Positions 43,963-56,269 of a stretch of 64,000 nucleotides of DNA are shown piece by piece. The notes beneath the pieces are model-generated. The model saw only the letters and a list, made by a program, of their open reading frames with translations, was not told the DNA's origin and did not search any database. This DNA is from Selaginella moellendorffii (taxonomy: Eukaryota; Streptophyta; Lycopodiopsida; Selaginellales; Selaginellaceae): the NCBI RefSeq assembly GCF_000143415.4, contig NW_003314265.1, forward strand, positions 2,880,559 through 2,944,558, read 5' to 3'. Position 1 is the first letter of the stretch. Each line of letters opens with the position of its first letter. Made by a program: the position numbers and the translations under genes.

Positions 43963-44059
43963 AGCTTTGCTTGCTCTACACGACCGCGCTTCCTCCCCCT
44001 AGCTAGCTGTGAAAGAAGAAAAATACTCACTGATAATAAATAGATGCTCTGGTTTCTTT

Positions 44060-44073
44060 CTTTATAGCACGTG
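44060..44073 (-). promoter_or_regulatory. TATA box and adjacent G-box of the RALF gene
   Basis: TATAAAG on the minus strand (44066-44060) lies about 100 nt upstream of the RALF ATG. CACGTG, the bZIP/bHLH G-box, is at 44068-44073, directly upstream. The same short interval separates RALF from the 3' end of the ABCC gene (44158). Confidence 0.5.
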
Positions 44074-44157
44074 AGTTTAACGTACCGGCAGGGTCATCTT
44101 AACTCTCGCGTCGTTAGTCACCAAGAGAAGCAAAATTTTGAGCCGATCCAGAGCGAT

Positions 44158-47100
44158 TTAGGCGGCTTCGAACGCCGCGAGCCATGACCGAAAGGCCTGG
44201 GAAAAAAAACAAAAAAACAACGCATAGGAGTTAAAAAGAGAGCATAGAATAGTTAGCATTGATCTGACCTTCGATGACTCTCAGCATGGAGTTCCACCAC
44301 ACTTCGCGAGGAGCGTTGCGTGCGCTGAGCTCCGCGTCGATCGCCTCGTTGTGCCTTCCGGAGAGTAAGTCATGGAGCGTTTGCACCGCGTCGCGTGTCG
44401 TCTCGAGTATCGTCGGCGTTTCGCTGCTGCTGCTCTGGCCGCAGATCGCTTGCAAATCGCCCTGGGAGGCTGTTAGACTTTTGGCTAACGCCCACCGAGT
44501 AGCGATGGCCCATCTCGCAGACGCTGCCCACTTTCGCTGCTCAATGCTGGCCATCTCTTCCAGCTCGGACTTCACGTCGACATCTCCTCTCACAATGCTC
44601 TGGTTTTGAAGATGGCGAACACGAACTTAGTTTTCACAAGTGAAGAAAGTAGTCAACTTACCATGAGATACTGAGCATTGGCTGCGCCAGTACTGCGAAT
44701 CATTCCCGTGAAAACACCGTTTTCATTTGCAAGGAGAGTTGCCGGTGTGTCCATCTCGACGACCTGAAAGCGGTGTTATTACACTTGCAACACTCATGAC
44801 CATCTCCTACCTTGCCAGCATCAAGCACGAGAATTTTGTCACAGTCGATGATGGTGTTCAGCCTGTGCGCGATGATGAGCATGGTACATGCGCGAAATTC
44901 TTCGCGGATTGTCTTCTGGATGATGGCGTCTGTGCCAACATCCACAGCGGCAGTTGCTTCGTCCAGAACAAGGATCTTACACCTCCGTAACAAAGCTCGT
45001 GCCAGACTAAGGAGCTGTCTCTGTCCAACGCTAAAGTTCTCTCCAGCTTCTGCTACCTGTAAGATGACCAGGCATACAAAATGAGAACAAGTACCAAAGA
45101 GAAACACACCAACCTCTGCGTCCAAGCCTTTGGAATTCCGCTTCACAACGTCCTTGAGATGAGCTCTTTCCAGCGACTCCCAGATCTCGACGTCCTTGTG
45201 CTCGTTGAAAGGATCTAAATTGAAACGAATGCTACCTGAGATAGAAAAACGAGTCAGAAAAAACTTCGTTTCCGAATATATATACACACCTGAGAACAAC
45301 ACTGGCGTCTGTGGAATGATTCCGACAGCATTGCGCAAGTCTCGCAATCCCATCTTCGAAATGTCATATCCGTCAATCAGAATCTGTCCACTCTCGATCT
45401 CCACGAGACGGAACAGTACGTTGAGCATGCTGGATTTGCCTGCGCCTGTTCGACCAGCTATTCCCACCTTCTCACTGGGCTTGATGCTTACAGACAGGCC
45501 ATGCAGCACGGGCGGAAGATCCTGACGATATCTCATGACTACGTTCTTCATTTCGATGGCTCCAGCAGAAGGCCAACCGGGAGGTGGACGTCGGTTCTCA
45601 ACCACGAGTGGAGCTTCCGCGGGCAAATCTGCATAAGTTCCCACCCTTTCAACGGCGTTGAAGCTGTTCTCGGCTAAGCTTGCTAGTCGCAATACCGCTG
45701 TCAATAACGAGGTGATATTGAGAGCGTAACTCAAGAGCAGGCCCATCTGAGGTGCCACAGATGCTTGACTCGATGCGTTTGCATTGGCTAAAACAGCAAA
45801 TGCCGCGGCGAGAAAGATCATAAGCCCGCCAACGAACTCGAGACGTACAGCGAGCCACCTGTTTCCACTCATATTCACGAGCGTAAAACGGACGTTGTTG
45901 TCCATTGTCGTGCCATTGAACTCAGCAAGGCGATCATGAGCTCTGTAAGCTCGAATAGTCGCCACGCCGTTAAGTGCCTCCCCAAACTGTGCGTAAACAG
46001 GAGAGCGAGTTATAGAATCGAGACGCTTGACTTCGCGAGCAGTACTCTGTGTGGAGAAGAGTAGTCAGTATCAGGATACAAAAACAACAGAGTTTACCTG
46101 AAAGTAAAGATACGCTACATAAAATCCAACAAGGAGAGGTAAAATAGCCCAGAGAGAGATCGTATTAACGAACCCTATGAGCACAAACGTAGACAGGAGC
46201 TGAAAGATGGAAACAAGGAACATATTAGACCACAGTGCCACGTTCCTGTCGATGTCTCCAGTGTCTTTGGCGAAGCGGTTCACAACGCGACCGATTGGGT
46301 TTGTATGAAAGAAAGACATGGGAGCACGAAGGACGGATGCCAGCATCCCGTTGTGAAGGCGTGCAGCAGCGTACAGGCTCGAGGTGACGAGCCAAAAGGA
46401 GTTTAAGAGCGTAACCAGCACCTGCAATTTTTGGTGAGGAAACGTAGAACTTACTTAAAACTAACAGGATACCTGACAGAATGACAGTGCGCCATAGATA
46501 CCATTGTAAAAGTTGGCACTGTGCTCTTGGCCCGAAGTTGGCTGTGTCCAATAGCTGAGCCAAGTGCTGCTAGAAAGGCGAAAGGTTTCTGTCATAATGT
46601 AGCAAAGAAACAGGATGGCAACAACCCAGAATCCACCGAGAGCATTTTTGTACCTGCAAACAGAGAGAATCAGCAGCTGTATATTAGTAAATAAATACTT
46701 ACCTTTCCAGAACCCGAAAACTTATAACACCTGTTTCTCGTTCTTCTTTCTTTATCAATACCGATTTCTTCTTTTCTTTCTTCGAGCTCGATTTCTTTTT
46801 TAGCGATGGCGCCCTCTGAGTTTTCATGTCACCATTTATGTTGCTTTCATCTGACGATTCAGCCGACTCTTCGTCGGTATTTTCCATCTTTCCGGCATTC
46901 TCCATAAGCTGCTTAAACAAAGGTCCATTCGAAATAAGGTCCTCGTATGTTCCCTGCTCCTTTATCATCCCGTCGTGGACCAAGAAGATATAATCAACGT
47001 GTGGAAGAAAATGGAGCTGGTTTGTTGCCAGAACTCTCGTCTTTCCTCTGAGTTCGTCACGAAGACATTTGTCAAATACTTCGCGGCCGACGTGTGCATC

Positions 47101-50100
47101 GAGTGCACTCAGGGGGTCATCAAATAGATAAACGTCCGCAGTAGAGTACACGGCTCGTGCTATAGATACTCTTTGCTTCTGCCCGCCACTAAGATTCACA
47201 CCACGCTCACCAATTTCTGTAAGGTCTCCTCCCTGCCGAAATGCTCAATACAAATTTACAAACCAAACAAATTACTTACAGCTAATATTTGAAGGTCCTG
47301 TGCCAACGCACTAACTTCAATAGCCCTGTTGTAGCGCACTGGATCATAAGGGGCTCCAAATAGTACATTATCACGGACCTGTTCAAGAAACGTTATTAGT
47401 GTGCAAGAAAAAAGAAAAAAGATCTTACAGTGGCATTAAAAATCCATGATACTTGTGAAACATATGCTACTCTTCCTCTCAATATAATTTCCGTATCAGC
47501 GAGAGGAGGCAACTCTCCAATTGCAGCTGAAATTAAAGAGGTTTTTCCCTCTCCAGTTCCCCCAACAATGGCCACAAAACTTCCAACTGGGACCTCAAAA
47601 TTTATGTTCGTAAGAGTGGGCCGCTCTGCCTGTTTCAGAGCAACAATATTTAGCAACAAAGAAACAAGAAAGTGAAAGCAGAAGACCTTTGGATCCCAAG
47701 AAAAACTGCCATCTTTGATTGAAATAGCAGGTAATTCCTTCTGTATGGGTGGATTGGGTAGTAATGCGAGTTCCTCGGCAAGAAGGAGCTCTTGCAATCT
47801 CTTCAAGGATACTTTCGCATTGACAGCCTGTAAGACCACGATCACCAATTGAGCGAGCATCTAAAAAACTCCACCTGTGTTATCAGAGTCGGGAACATGA
47901 ATAAGGGAAATCTCAAAACAGAAAATAGCGAGAGAGAAGTAAAAGCTTTTGCCGGTGTCAATTTCCCACCCAACAGCGTGTAAATGCCAAAGGCTAAAAC
48001 AGTAACAAAAACCGGAATGCTGTTCAAGAGAAAGCTGTTTATCTGCAAGTGGAGATGTTTAAGAAGGTAAAGAAGCTGTAGAATGAAGAGAACTTACCGC
48101 AGATAGAAGCTGTGCTTTTCGAAACCAACTAAGCTCGTCATTTCGAACATTCTGAACTTTTGAGCTAAAACTATCCTCCCAGGCATAGCATCTGTGTTAC
48201 AAAAGTAAACACCGAGACAATAAAAATACGCACACGTACTTCACAACGTCCATGGCTGATAAAACTTCAGAGACCAGGCCGATACGTGTGTCAGTACGCT
48301 GTAACCCTTCTTTTGTCAGCTTTTGCATGCGACTGATGATAAAAGTCTACAGCGAAAAGCCAAAGTTGTCAGTATATTCACAAACGAAAATATACCGCTC
48401 ACCTGAGCAGGAAACAACAACAACAAAATTGATGAACCAATCAAGGATGCAACGCCGAGTTGATAGTAAAGGAAAACTACAGCTCCTACAATCCGTAGGG
48501 GAGCTGACCACAGGCCATGGAGTTGTTGACATATTTGCTGTTGATAAATTAAATTACAACACATAAGTTTACTGATCTGGATGTACCTGAAGAGCTTCTG
48601 CATCAGTAGTCATCAGATTTACAATTTTTCCTGAAGTAAACCCCTGTCGCCCAACTTGACTTAGACGAACAGATTTTCGAAACACCGCAGCAACCTATAC
48701 AATGCTATAATGGTTAAAAATACGAAGGACCTGGGATAAAAACCAAATGGCGATTCTAACCAAAACAGAGCGCGCACGAAATCCTGTACGCATTACGTTT
48801 TGAAAATATTGCGCTTCACAAAGAACACCTCCAAACTATAAAGCAAGCGTTGAGAAATAAAAATTTGGGAGACAAGACATGTAAGATAACTTACAATGCC
48901 AACAAATATCAGTGCTGCATATATGTAGCCTTGCCAGACGGGAGCACCGGTTTGCATTGACTATAAATCTGAAACATTTGAGCAAGTGCAATGGATATTA
49001 GCACTTGACTGACCTCTAGAAGCAGATTCAAGAAAAAAGGTCCAACAAATTGAGAAAGATCATTTCCAACCTGAAAAGACAAGAAATGCTTAGATACATA
49101 GTATAGGATGAGAAAAGCTTACTTTAAAAATTCCACCCAGCCAGAATCTAGGGAACGTAAAAACGTTTCATCAGAGAAGAAAGACCAAATAACTTACTAA
49201 AAGTGCCAAACCTCGGTCCAAGACAGCTGTGTAAAGCTGCCAAAAGCCACGGATTCGCCTTTTTGCACTCGTCATCCCAGAATTTCCTAAAAGTGCAAGT
49301 ACAAGGCAAGATCGTCTGCAAAGCTCCCCAGCAAATGTCTTACTTTCGATAGAGATTCTCCGTCCTATCCCACTCATCAAGCTGCCAAATATCCTTTTCA
49401 GTAAGCGGTCTCTTGTAGCCTGTCTCCATTAGTGGAGTCATCCATGAGAAGACAATTCCTGTATGACAGGTACGATCAGCTCACTCACGTTTCCATTTTA
49501 AACCTTGACATACCCGAGAAAATGGAAGCATGGCACTCCGGGCAAACTTTCTCGGACGGCATCTGATCTTCATACTCAACTGTGATGTCCTCCGGGATGG
49601 GACGATAATCTCCTTCTTCGGTGATCTCCGGAGAATAAATCCACGCGACAACAGTGAACACAGCCTGAGAAAATCCATCATCAGCAACAAGTGAACGAGA
49701 GTTTAACAATCAGCTTACTTGCGCTGCGAAGTAACCGCAAGAAACCCCGAACGCATACCTTCAGTAACCATTGCCACGGTCATATCAAACTTAAGAAACA
49801 CATCGGACCAACTTACTTGTCCAGGTAATCCTTGAGCTCAAGAACGAAACGAAACTTCGTGATCTGGGCCACCAGAACGTAAAGCAAAGCAAAACGGTAG
49901 TGCCATTTGTATTCCGTCACGTAAATCCTCGTCTCCAGGCACAGCATTATCAGGACAGCAATCCAAGTAGCCGAGGAAACGATCATAGCAACAATCTGAC
50001 ATAACCACAGTCATCACCGAGAACATAATAAAAAATGCCATACCTCGTAAGGTGGAGGGGACTTGTTTCCTTCGGGATTGTCACTAGAAATCCCCAGGCC

Positions 50101-50376
50101 GAGCTGCGCAAGCGGCTGGAGGGCGGAATAAGCAGCTAGAGCGATGAGAAGAACATGGCCACGCCGCCGCTTGACGCTGTGCCGCACAACGGGGCCGTCC
50201 GAGGAGCCCCTGATGAGCCGGATCCTCTTGACGGCGAAGGAGAGCAGCACCAGCATGGAGATGTTGATGACGAGCGTGTCGGTGACGCAGGGAGTGAATG
50301 CGCCGAATCCATTCTCGATCTTCGTCTCCCACACGCCGCCAGGCACCGTGCGGCAAAATTTCCCAGCGATCCCCAT
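44158..50376 (-). CDS. ABCC: ABCC (MRP) transporter, ABCC1/2-like
   Basis: Full-size ABC exporter of the multidrug-resistance-associated family; plant ABCC1/2 sit in the vacuolar membrane and move glutathione conjugates, phytochelatin-metal complexes and folates. Many exons with short introns from MGIAGKFC at 50376 to the stop at 44158. The start resembles ABCC1/2 ([20 protein letters not shown]), followed by the TMD0 helices. NBD1 (about 47.7-46.9 kb): Walker [11 protein letters not shown], signature [16 protein letters not shown], Walker [17 protein letters not shown]2 (46.5-45.7 kb). NBD2 (45.5-44.8 kb): Walker [10 protein letters not shown], signature [16 protein letters not shown], Walker [14 protein letters not shown], and the switch histidine in IAHRLNTI. 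The long tail with [11 protein letters not shown] and [15 protein letters not shown] is typical of ABCC1/2; the last exon reads [12 protein letters not shown]. Roughly 1,450-1,550 residues. Confidence 0.92.
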
Positions 50377-50746
50377 GGGGCAGCAATCCCGTCGCGCAAA
50401 ACCCCCGAGTACTCTGTAGCAAAGCCGCTGCTGGCAGTGGAACAGCCGTGGATTACCTAGAGGGCACGCCCATAGCTGGGAGGATCGCCCCAGGCGGCCG
50501 CGCAGCCCTACAATACTTCTCGCGAGTGGAGGAAAATTATGCTATGACCTATCGAGATTCTAAGATGCTCCTTTGCTGTTCCTCCTAAAGGTGGACACGG
50601 GCAGAAGAGAGAACTTCGTGGAGTCTTTCCCAGAAGCCATGCACGACGCTTCCAGGAACGAGCAAAAAACTTATAAAGCTGAGATTCTGAGATATTCCCC
50701 ATGCTTGCGCTAACCTTCCAAAAGTTTATTCGTATGAAATGGGAGC

Positions 50747-51814
50747 TTACGCTTCCACTGCTATTTCCCTGGAGTCCTCGTCAATCGCAATCTGCTTGAC
50801 CAGTGTCGATTTTTGGAACGTCAGCTGCTGGAGGAGGAAGTCTCGCATGACCATGGTCGATCTCTCGTCTGGAAAAATAAATCACCGCTTTGAAAGAGCA
50901 AATGAGCAGGAAGTATTACCGAGTCTTGGAACCGTGTGGCCTTTGGGATGTCTGATGACGAGTGGTGATTCGTAGGCTTTGAGCAACTCCTCGCCTGGTG
51001 TTCTAAGCCAGTCCTTGTCACCTGAGAGAGTAGAGAATTCGGGAAGAGTTAAAGAAAACTAGCTGTCAGCTCGAACCTAAGACGTGAACGGAGGGACGCC
51101 GGATGCCATCGGAGTAGACAAACGCGAATTTCGATGCAATGAGCTTTGCACCCGACACCGATATCACGAATTTCACGGGAGGAATTCCAGTCAGCGCTTT
51201 ACCCTTTTTGTGCGAGAAAGAGAAAGAGCCGTGTTAGCAAAGAAAAACACAACACGACCTCTGTGTTGCTTCTACCTTTTCTTGCATCCCGACAAGTGCG
51301 GAAGACAAGATTGAGCCCTGGATTTGCCAAGAGTCAGCCACGCTTCCCTACCGCAACGGGAAATCTTACCTGAGAAAAACCGAGAAGTCCATCGAAAGGA
51401 CCATTGTTTTCCATGAAGTTTGCGATGAACTGGACTGTCTCGTCGAATCCCGTGTACTCGGTGAAATCCTGCAGCGGGAGGAGATCAAGAAAAAAAAAGA
51501 AAAAACGAAGGACTGCAGCTTACATGATTGTACTGAAACCACTCATAGTACGGCGGTGGGAAAAATCCCTCCACATCCGACTTCCCCTTCGCTGGATACG
51601 GAGCATCCAGAAAAGTCTGCAAAACCAATGGGATTTTCGAAGCTAGAAACCAAAGGGGGAATTTTTCTGCTTGCTTACCAGATCCAAGAGCTCGTGAATT
51701 GAGCTGCTCCATTTGCTGAGCTGCTTCTCAAGGATGCTTCCGCTCGTCCTGAACCCGTGCAAGCACAAGACCCTCAATTTAGTCCTCTCTCCCAAATTCC
51801 TCTCGCCCGTCATG
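50747..51814 (-). CDS. FSH1 / OVCA2-type serine hydrolase
   Basis: Small alpha/beta hydrolase of the FSH family (DUF341), related to human OVCA2 and yeast FSH1; natural substrate uncertain, probably short-chain acyl esters. About six exons with short introns. N-terminus [18 protein letters not shown] holds the strand and oxyanion region; [16 protein letters not shown] and [13 protein letters not shown] follow. The nucleophile elbow is [16 protein letters not shown] (G-F-S-Q-G, split by an intron after Q), and the catalytic His is in GHTVPRL. The start ATG is at 51814 and the stop at 50747. Same strand as ABCC, 370 nt upstream of it. No signal peptide, so probably cytosolic. Confidence 0.9.
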
Positions 51815-52360
51815 ACTAGCCCCTCCTAGTCAAGTGGCAATGCTCCCACAACTCAGGAAAAAAAAAAATTTCATAAAGCGATGGGACTAGATTCTCGATC
51901 GCAGCAGCAGCTACCGCGGCTACAGAATCACGCGGCGGAGAAGAAAACAACGAGGAACACACCACGCGACAAAGAAAAAGCCAAAAAAAAAAGGCGAAAA
52001 AGCAAGTGATACGTGTGATCTGGACGAAAGAGAAAGCTACAAACTGTGACACAAAGTGTGATCAACAGCGCGTCAAATAACCTAGATCCTCACCTGATGG
52101 ATCGCGTCCACGCGCGGATGACCGGTAGCTGGGACGCCGCCCAGCGCGCCCATAAACCCTAAACACCCCGGCATCCGCCGCGAATATCCCGAAATTTGAA
52201 TTCCGCCAGGTGGTACGCCACGTCAGCAATCCGGAACGCAAGCGCCGCGCCTTCTGTTACCCTACCAAGAAGAAAGTCCCAGGCGGGCGCGCGCGCGGCG
52301 GCGATGGAGGAGCAACAGGGCTTTGACAGGGGCAAGAAGAGGTGTCCTTGCGGCGGCGCG

Positions 52361-52392
<32 letters not shown>

Positions 52393-52528
52393 CGCGAATG
52401 AATCCATCACCTGGTGAGTCCCCGGCGGCGGCGGCGGCGATTTTGTCACCAAGATCGCCAAGAAGAAGTAGTTCTAGCCCTAGGAGTGGAGGTCGCAGCA
52501 GCAGCAGCATCAGCAAGGATCCTTCTTT
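51815..52528. other. Divergent promoter interval of the FSH1-like and TMEM97-like genes
   Basis: About 700 nt between divergent genes. The right part (52260-52500) is GC-rich with GGC/CAG repeats that translate to poly-Gly or Ser-rich text in several frames. An in-frame ATG exists at 52304, but its frame meets a stop at 52415-52417 before the TMEM97 frame, so it is more likely 5' UTR unless an intron is spliced out. Confidence 0.5.
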
Positions 52529-53226
52529 ATGGCCCAAAGACGAGGGCTCCCACCCCGGAGACGCCCTCTGGATGTCATCGTCGTCATCTTTCTCCTCGTC
52601 AACATCCCCATCGTCTTGTTCCTCGAGGCGCAGGCGGTGCTACCGTCGTGGCTCTTCCCAAAGTTCCTCCAGGGCCTCGTCAAGTGGCACGTCCGCGCCA
52701 ATGGCGATTTTTTCATGAGGGACATGCCATCCTACTTCAAGGGCATTGTCTTGGCAGACCTCTTCTTCCGGCTGCCATTGCTCTTCCTCAACGCTAAGGC
52801 CTTCTACTATGGTCAGTTCTATGCTTCACAGTTCTTTCTTTCTTTCTTCGTTGCTCCAGGCAAAAGAGACGACTAAAGTTTGCATTTGCTTCTTGTTCTT
52901 GGTGCTCGTTCTGGCCTTCGTCTCTCACAGGAAAGGACTGGGGACGATTGACAGGGATTTTGTATGGAGTTCACTCCACAACGAGTCTGGTACGTCCCAC
53001 TTTTCCATTCTCTCCAAAACGTTTTAGAGGGATCTAAAGTCGTCCTAGCAAACAGGTTCCATTGCTCTCGGAGATCTATCTCACGCACTCGGCCAAGAAA
53101 TCCAGGTTGCTCATGGTGTACGTGCCACACTTGGTCGTCTCGCTCTACGTTCTCCTCCGGGTGTTGCCCGTTGCTCACCCCTTTAGCACTCCATATCCTT
53201 ACGCAAAGGCAGGCAGGAGAATGTAG
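52529..53226 (+). CDS. TMEM97 / sigma-2 receptor-like EXPERA protein
   Basis: Four-helix ER membrane protein of the EXPERA group; the animal homologue binds sterols and NPC1, while the plant role is not settled. Exons 52529-52811, 52931-52989 and 53056-53226, phases consistent, 170 residues. Helix 1 is LDVIVVIFLLVNIPIVLFLE (about residues 14-33). Then WLFPKFLQGLVKWHV and the family-typical pair of aspartates/glutamates in the membrane (IVLADLFFRLPLLF). Exon 2 has GILYGVHSTTSL; exon 3 VPLLSEIYLTHS and LLMVYVPHLVVSLYVLLRV. The C-terminus KAGRRM carries basic residues consistent with ER retrieval. GC-rich leader upstream. The first ATG may lie further upstream, as noted for the spacer. Confidence 0.88.
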
Positions 53227-53733
53227 CGCGCGCGCACAAGAGGCTCTAGGCGTTTTGTGTGTGCGTGCCAAAGCCAGCCATTGTAAAATTCCCTTGTTTG
53301 GTTCACAGCTCCTACTTCTCAACTCCTCTCTACTCGATGATCTTGGCTCCACGAACGTTGGAGCTGCCTAAACACCGCCACAAAGCTCCTGGATCAAAAA
53401 CCGAGTTTTTTCTACGCAGAAAGTTAAGCTCTTTTGGTTCCGGCTTTGTAAATCGGAGCTAGATCACACACTGCCTTCAGCTCTTATAAACAAAATCCAC
53501 AACTTTGGAAAGGAGAACTTTCAGTTGTTCTTGAGCTCTTTTGAACAAAACTTTCTTTCAAGAAAGGAGAACTTTCAGAGGCTGTTTATTTTGGGCATGG
53601 GATGACACGAACAAAGTTATTACTATAAGTCCATAGCCATATATATATATATATATATACCTCCGACGAACCTCTAGCGACGAAAGAGAAAGAAGCTTGC
53701 TACCAAACCCGATTCCTCCATCTTCTTGTTTCT
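53227..53733. other. Convergent 3' spacer with an (AT)n run
   Basis: 3' ends of the TMEM97-like and REF/SRPP-like genes. An (AT)10 microsatellite is at 53639-53659. A near-direct repeat of the GGAGAACTTTCAG type occurs at 53502-53515 and 53566-53579. Confidence 0.6.
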
Positions 53734-54545
53734 CTAAGCTTGCTTCACGGGCTCCATCTCCACAGCGCGCTGGATCTTCTCGAGAGGCAGCTCCGGAACG
53801 TAGGCAGCCAGAGGGACTTTGTTCTCCTTGAGCACCACGACGAGCGAGTTAAACTTCTCCACCCCAAAGAGCGCCACTGGAGCTGTCAGATGAACGACTT
53901 GCGGCACCACCGGGAGCTTGAGAGCCGCCGTCCAAGCGCTGTAAGACCACTCCTCGGCAACCGGCTCATACTTGTTGTATACTCGCGAGCGCTCTCGTAG
54001 ACACCGCGCTTTTGGACGTCGCCCACCACGCTCCTGGCCGCCTCGGGAGCTTGGGTGACAATGTCGTAAGCTTGCTGGGATCGCTCCTTAACGAACTGGG
54101 GGAGAGAGTTCTTGAGGGCCGTGACAATCTCGTCCACCTGAGAGAAGAGATAGATGTGTCAATCGCTGGGAGAGAAAAAAGGTAAGGAGGAAAAGCTAGA
54201 TGGCTGGAAAGAAAGAAGGAAAAGAGCTTACTTTGCTATCGACGAGAATGAGTAACTCCGCTGGCCTCCCTTCGATCTTGTGGAGCACGGGCGCGACCAC
54301 CGTCTTGACGGTGCCCTCGACGCTGTCCACGCCGGGCTTGAGAGGCCCCGAGTTCTCCTTTGCGAACTCGTAGAGCGAGGCGATGACCACGGTCACCTTG
54401 ATCAGCGCCGCCTGGAAGAATCCCAGGTACTTGAGCTTCGGCTCCTGGAAGAACGAGCAACATTTTGGAAGATTTTCGATGCCCCCCGTGAGATTTGTCT
54501 TTTTACCTGAGTGGATTCCACTGGCGCGGGCTGCTGCTCGGCCAT
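53734..54545 (-). pseudogene. REF/SRPP-like lipid-droplet protein with a one-base frame break
   Basis: Rubber elongation factor / small rubber particle protein family (LDAP in Arabidopsis), proteins that coat lipid droplets. Exons 54545-54507, 54444-54232 and 54137-53734. The N-terminal half is clear: MAEQQPAPVESTQ, LKYLGFFQAALIKVTVVIAS, GPLKPGVDSVEGTVKTVVAP. In exon 3 the frame is correct through SVVGDVQKRGVYESARE, then one base is missing (exon length 404, not a multiple of three as its incoming phase needs) at about 53981-53983. After that the right text continues in another frame: YNKYEPVAEEWSYSAWTAAL and LPVVPQVVHL to the stop at 53734. The rest is well kept, so a sequencing or assembly error is as likely as a real mutation. 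Confidence 0.75.
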
Positions 54546-55461
54546 TTTCTTCTTGCCAAGAAACCCTGGAAACACACGATCAAACACGCGCTCCGCTTGG
54601 ATCGCCCGCTCCGCCACAAGATTACCTGAGGCAGCGCTGGAAGCAAGGGATCGATTGACGACAATGCCGCGATCGGGAGCTTCTCCACCCAACGAGAGCA
54701 AACAAGAACGCCGCTTTGCAGGGCCGAGAAATAATCCCAGCCGTCGCTCTCACGGACGGTCCAGAATTGCTTGGAGGTATCCAACGGCTACTTGTAGGTG
54801 CTTGATTGGTGGAGCGTAATACCGACACGTGGGAGATGCTCTTTAGGAATTAGGTCTTTAGGCTACCAAGCTTGTAGGGCAGTGAGGCATTTCGATCGAT
54901 CGAGGCATTTGCGTCTTGGCGTCGCAGGGATCGAAATATCGATTGAGCGAGCGCTTGTGAGCGCTCTGCAAGGATTGATACGATAGGTGTCGATCTTTAG
55001 TCGATTGCATTTCGATCGATCGAGGTATCTTGGCGTCGCAGGGACCGGGAGGATGGAGCTAAGTCAGCGACGATTCTAGCTCTCGTTATCACTGTAATTC
55101 AGAATCGACGTCTTGTGAAGCAGCAAGGACGCTGGGAAATTTAGCTGCTCGAAGAACTTCACAAATTTTCGCTAGGCGACCACGAACAAAATGAATGGAT
55201 TACTCCGCGAGCACGATCCACATACAGGGGCTCTCGAACAAAACTATGGTCGTGGCTGGATGACGTGGCTGCCACTAGGATGCCGAGTTGGCACAAGTAT
55301 AAAGTTGGTATCGTGCTTGAAGCGAGCAACTTTGAGAGCTTAAGGGTAGGGCTCGGCGAGCTCCGTTCCTGTCTTGATCGTCTCGGAGGTTCGTAGATGG
55401 TGGAGATGGTGTTGTGTTCTTTCTCACTACCCATTCTTCTCGCATTTTTCTCTACTTGCAG
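54546..55461. other. Spacer with a dispersed repeat pair
   Basis: No gene seen. Between 54546 and about 54800 lies the REF/SRPP upstream region. The right part leads to the first micro-exon-like unit of the FAB1-like gene; transcription of the latter probably starts somewhere in 55200-55440. Confidence 0.4.
54887..55047. repeat. Direct repeat of about 45 nt at 120-nt spacing
   Basis: GCATTTCGATCGATCGAGG followed by TCTTGGCGTCGCAGGGA occurs at 54887-54933 and again, with a short deletion, at 55007-55047. The whole unit is about 120 nt, similar to the spacing of the micro-exon-like units further right. Confidence 0.8.
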
Positions 55462-56151
55462 GCTTAGGAGCGGCTGTTGCTCGGAGAGGTATGCCGATGA
55501 TCTTACTCGCCGGAAGCTCCTCTCTTTCTCTTTCGGAAGGGAATCCGAGAGAGAAAGAGAGGAGCGACGTAGAATCTCCGCGATTTCTTTCGATCTGACT
55601 CACATTCTAAGCGCTTGTGTAGGCGTGGAGCGATCGATCGTCGTTGCTGTCGCACAGATTTCTTCGCCGAGGTGATCACTTTGCTCGAGAAGCTTGCGGC
55701 TTTCGTTGATAGAATGACATTCAAAGCTTGTCTTCTTTCGTTCCAGGCTTGACGCGGCGCTAGCGATTGTTGCGACTGTTGCGCAGATTTCTTCGCAGAG
55801 GTGAGCCGATGAGGGACTTTCTCATGCGGACGTTGTAGTAGCGATTGTCTCAAAGCCTGACGCTTTTCCTCCCAGGTTTGATTCTGGAGCTGGCGATTAT
55901 TGGCACTGTTCCCGGATATCTTCGCAGGGGTGAGCCGATGATCTTTCCGATCGAAAGTCTTGCGACTTTCGATAGTAGCAACCTGTTTTAGATTACTTCA
56001 AGCTTTCTCTCCCGTTCTTGCACTTACTTTCTTTCCGATAGACCACCTTATCCGCGCGTGAAGTTCCTTGTTTACATTGCTAAGAGCTTGTGTGTTCCTC
56101 AGCCAGGCTGCTAGCGATAATTGTCGATTGTTTCACGTGTTCTCTGGAGAG
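55462..56151 (+). repeat. Five tandem micro-exon-like units (probable 5' UTR exons)
   Basis: Units at 55462-55488 (27 nt), 55623-55671 (49), 55747-55800 (54), 55876-55929 (54) and 56107-56151 (45). Each is preceded by a pyrimidine-rich tract and an AG acceptor. Each is followed by a donor: GTGAGCCGAT in the last three, GTATGCCGAT in the first, GTGATC in the second. Cores are alike (GCGATTGTTG, CAGATTTCTTCGC), so exon plus intron was duplicated as a unit of about 125-160 nt. No reading frame is kept across units, which argues for non-coding leader exons of the FAB1-like gene just downstream. Whether they are spliced in is inference. Confidence 0.65.
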
Positions 56152-56269
56152 GTGAGCCGATCTTTCTTTCTCGTGTCAGTTTTGAGATCTAGCAGTCATT
56201 CTGTGTCGTCATCTTTGCAGAGGCTTTTTCTGTTTGTTGAGTAACTGTGGGTCTCATGCAGCTGTCTAG

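Noticed and set aside
52304-52417. Poly-Gly leader as a first TMEM97 exon
   Set aside because: The frame meets a stop at 52415-52417 before the TMEM97 frame, and the sequence is simple GGC repeat; 5' UTR is simpler.
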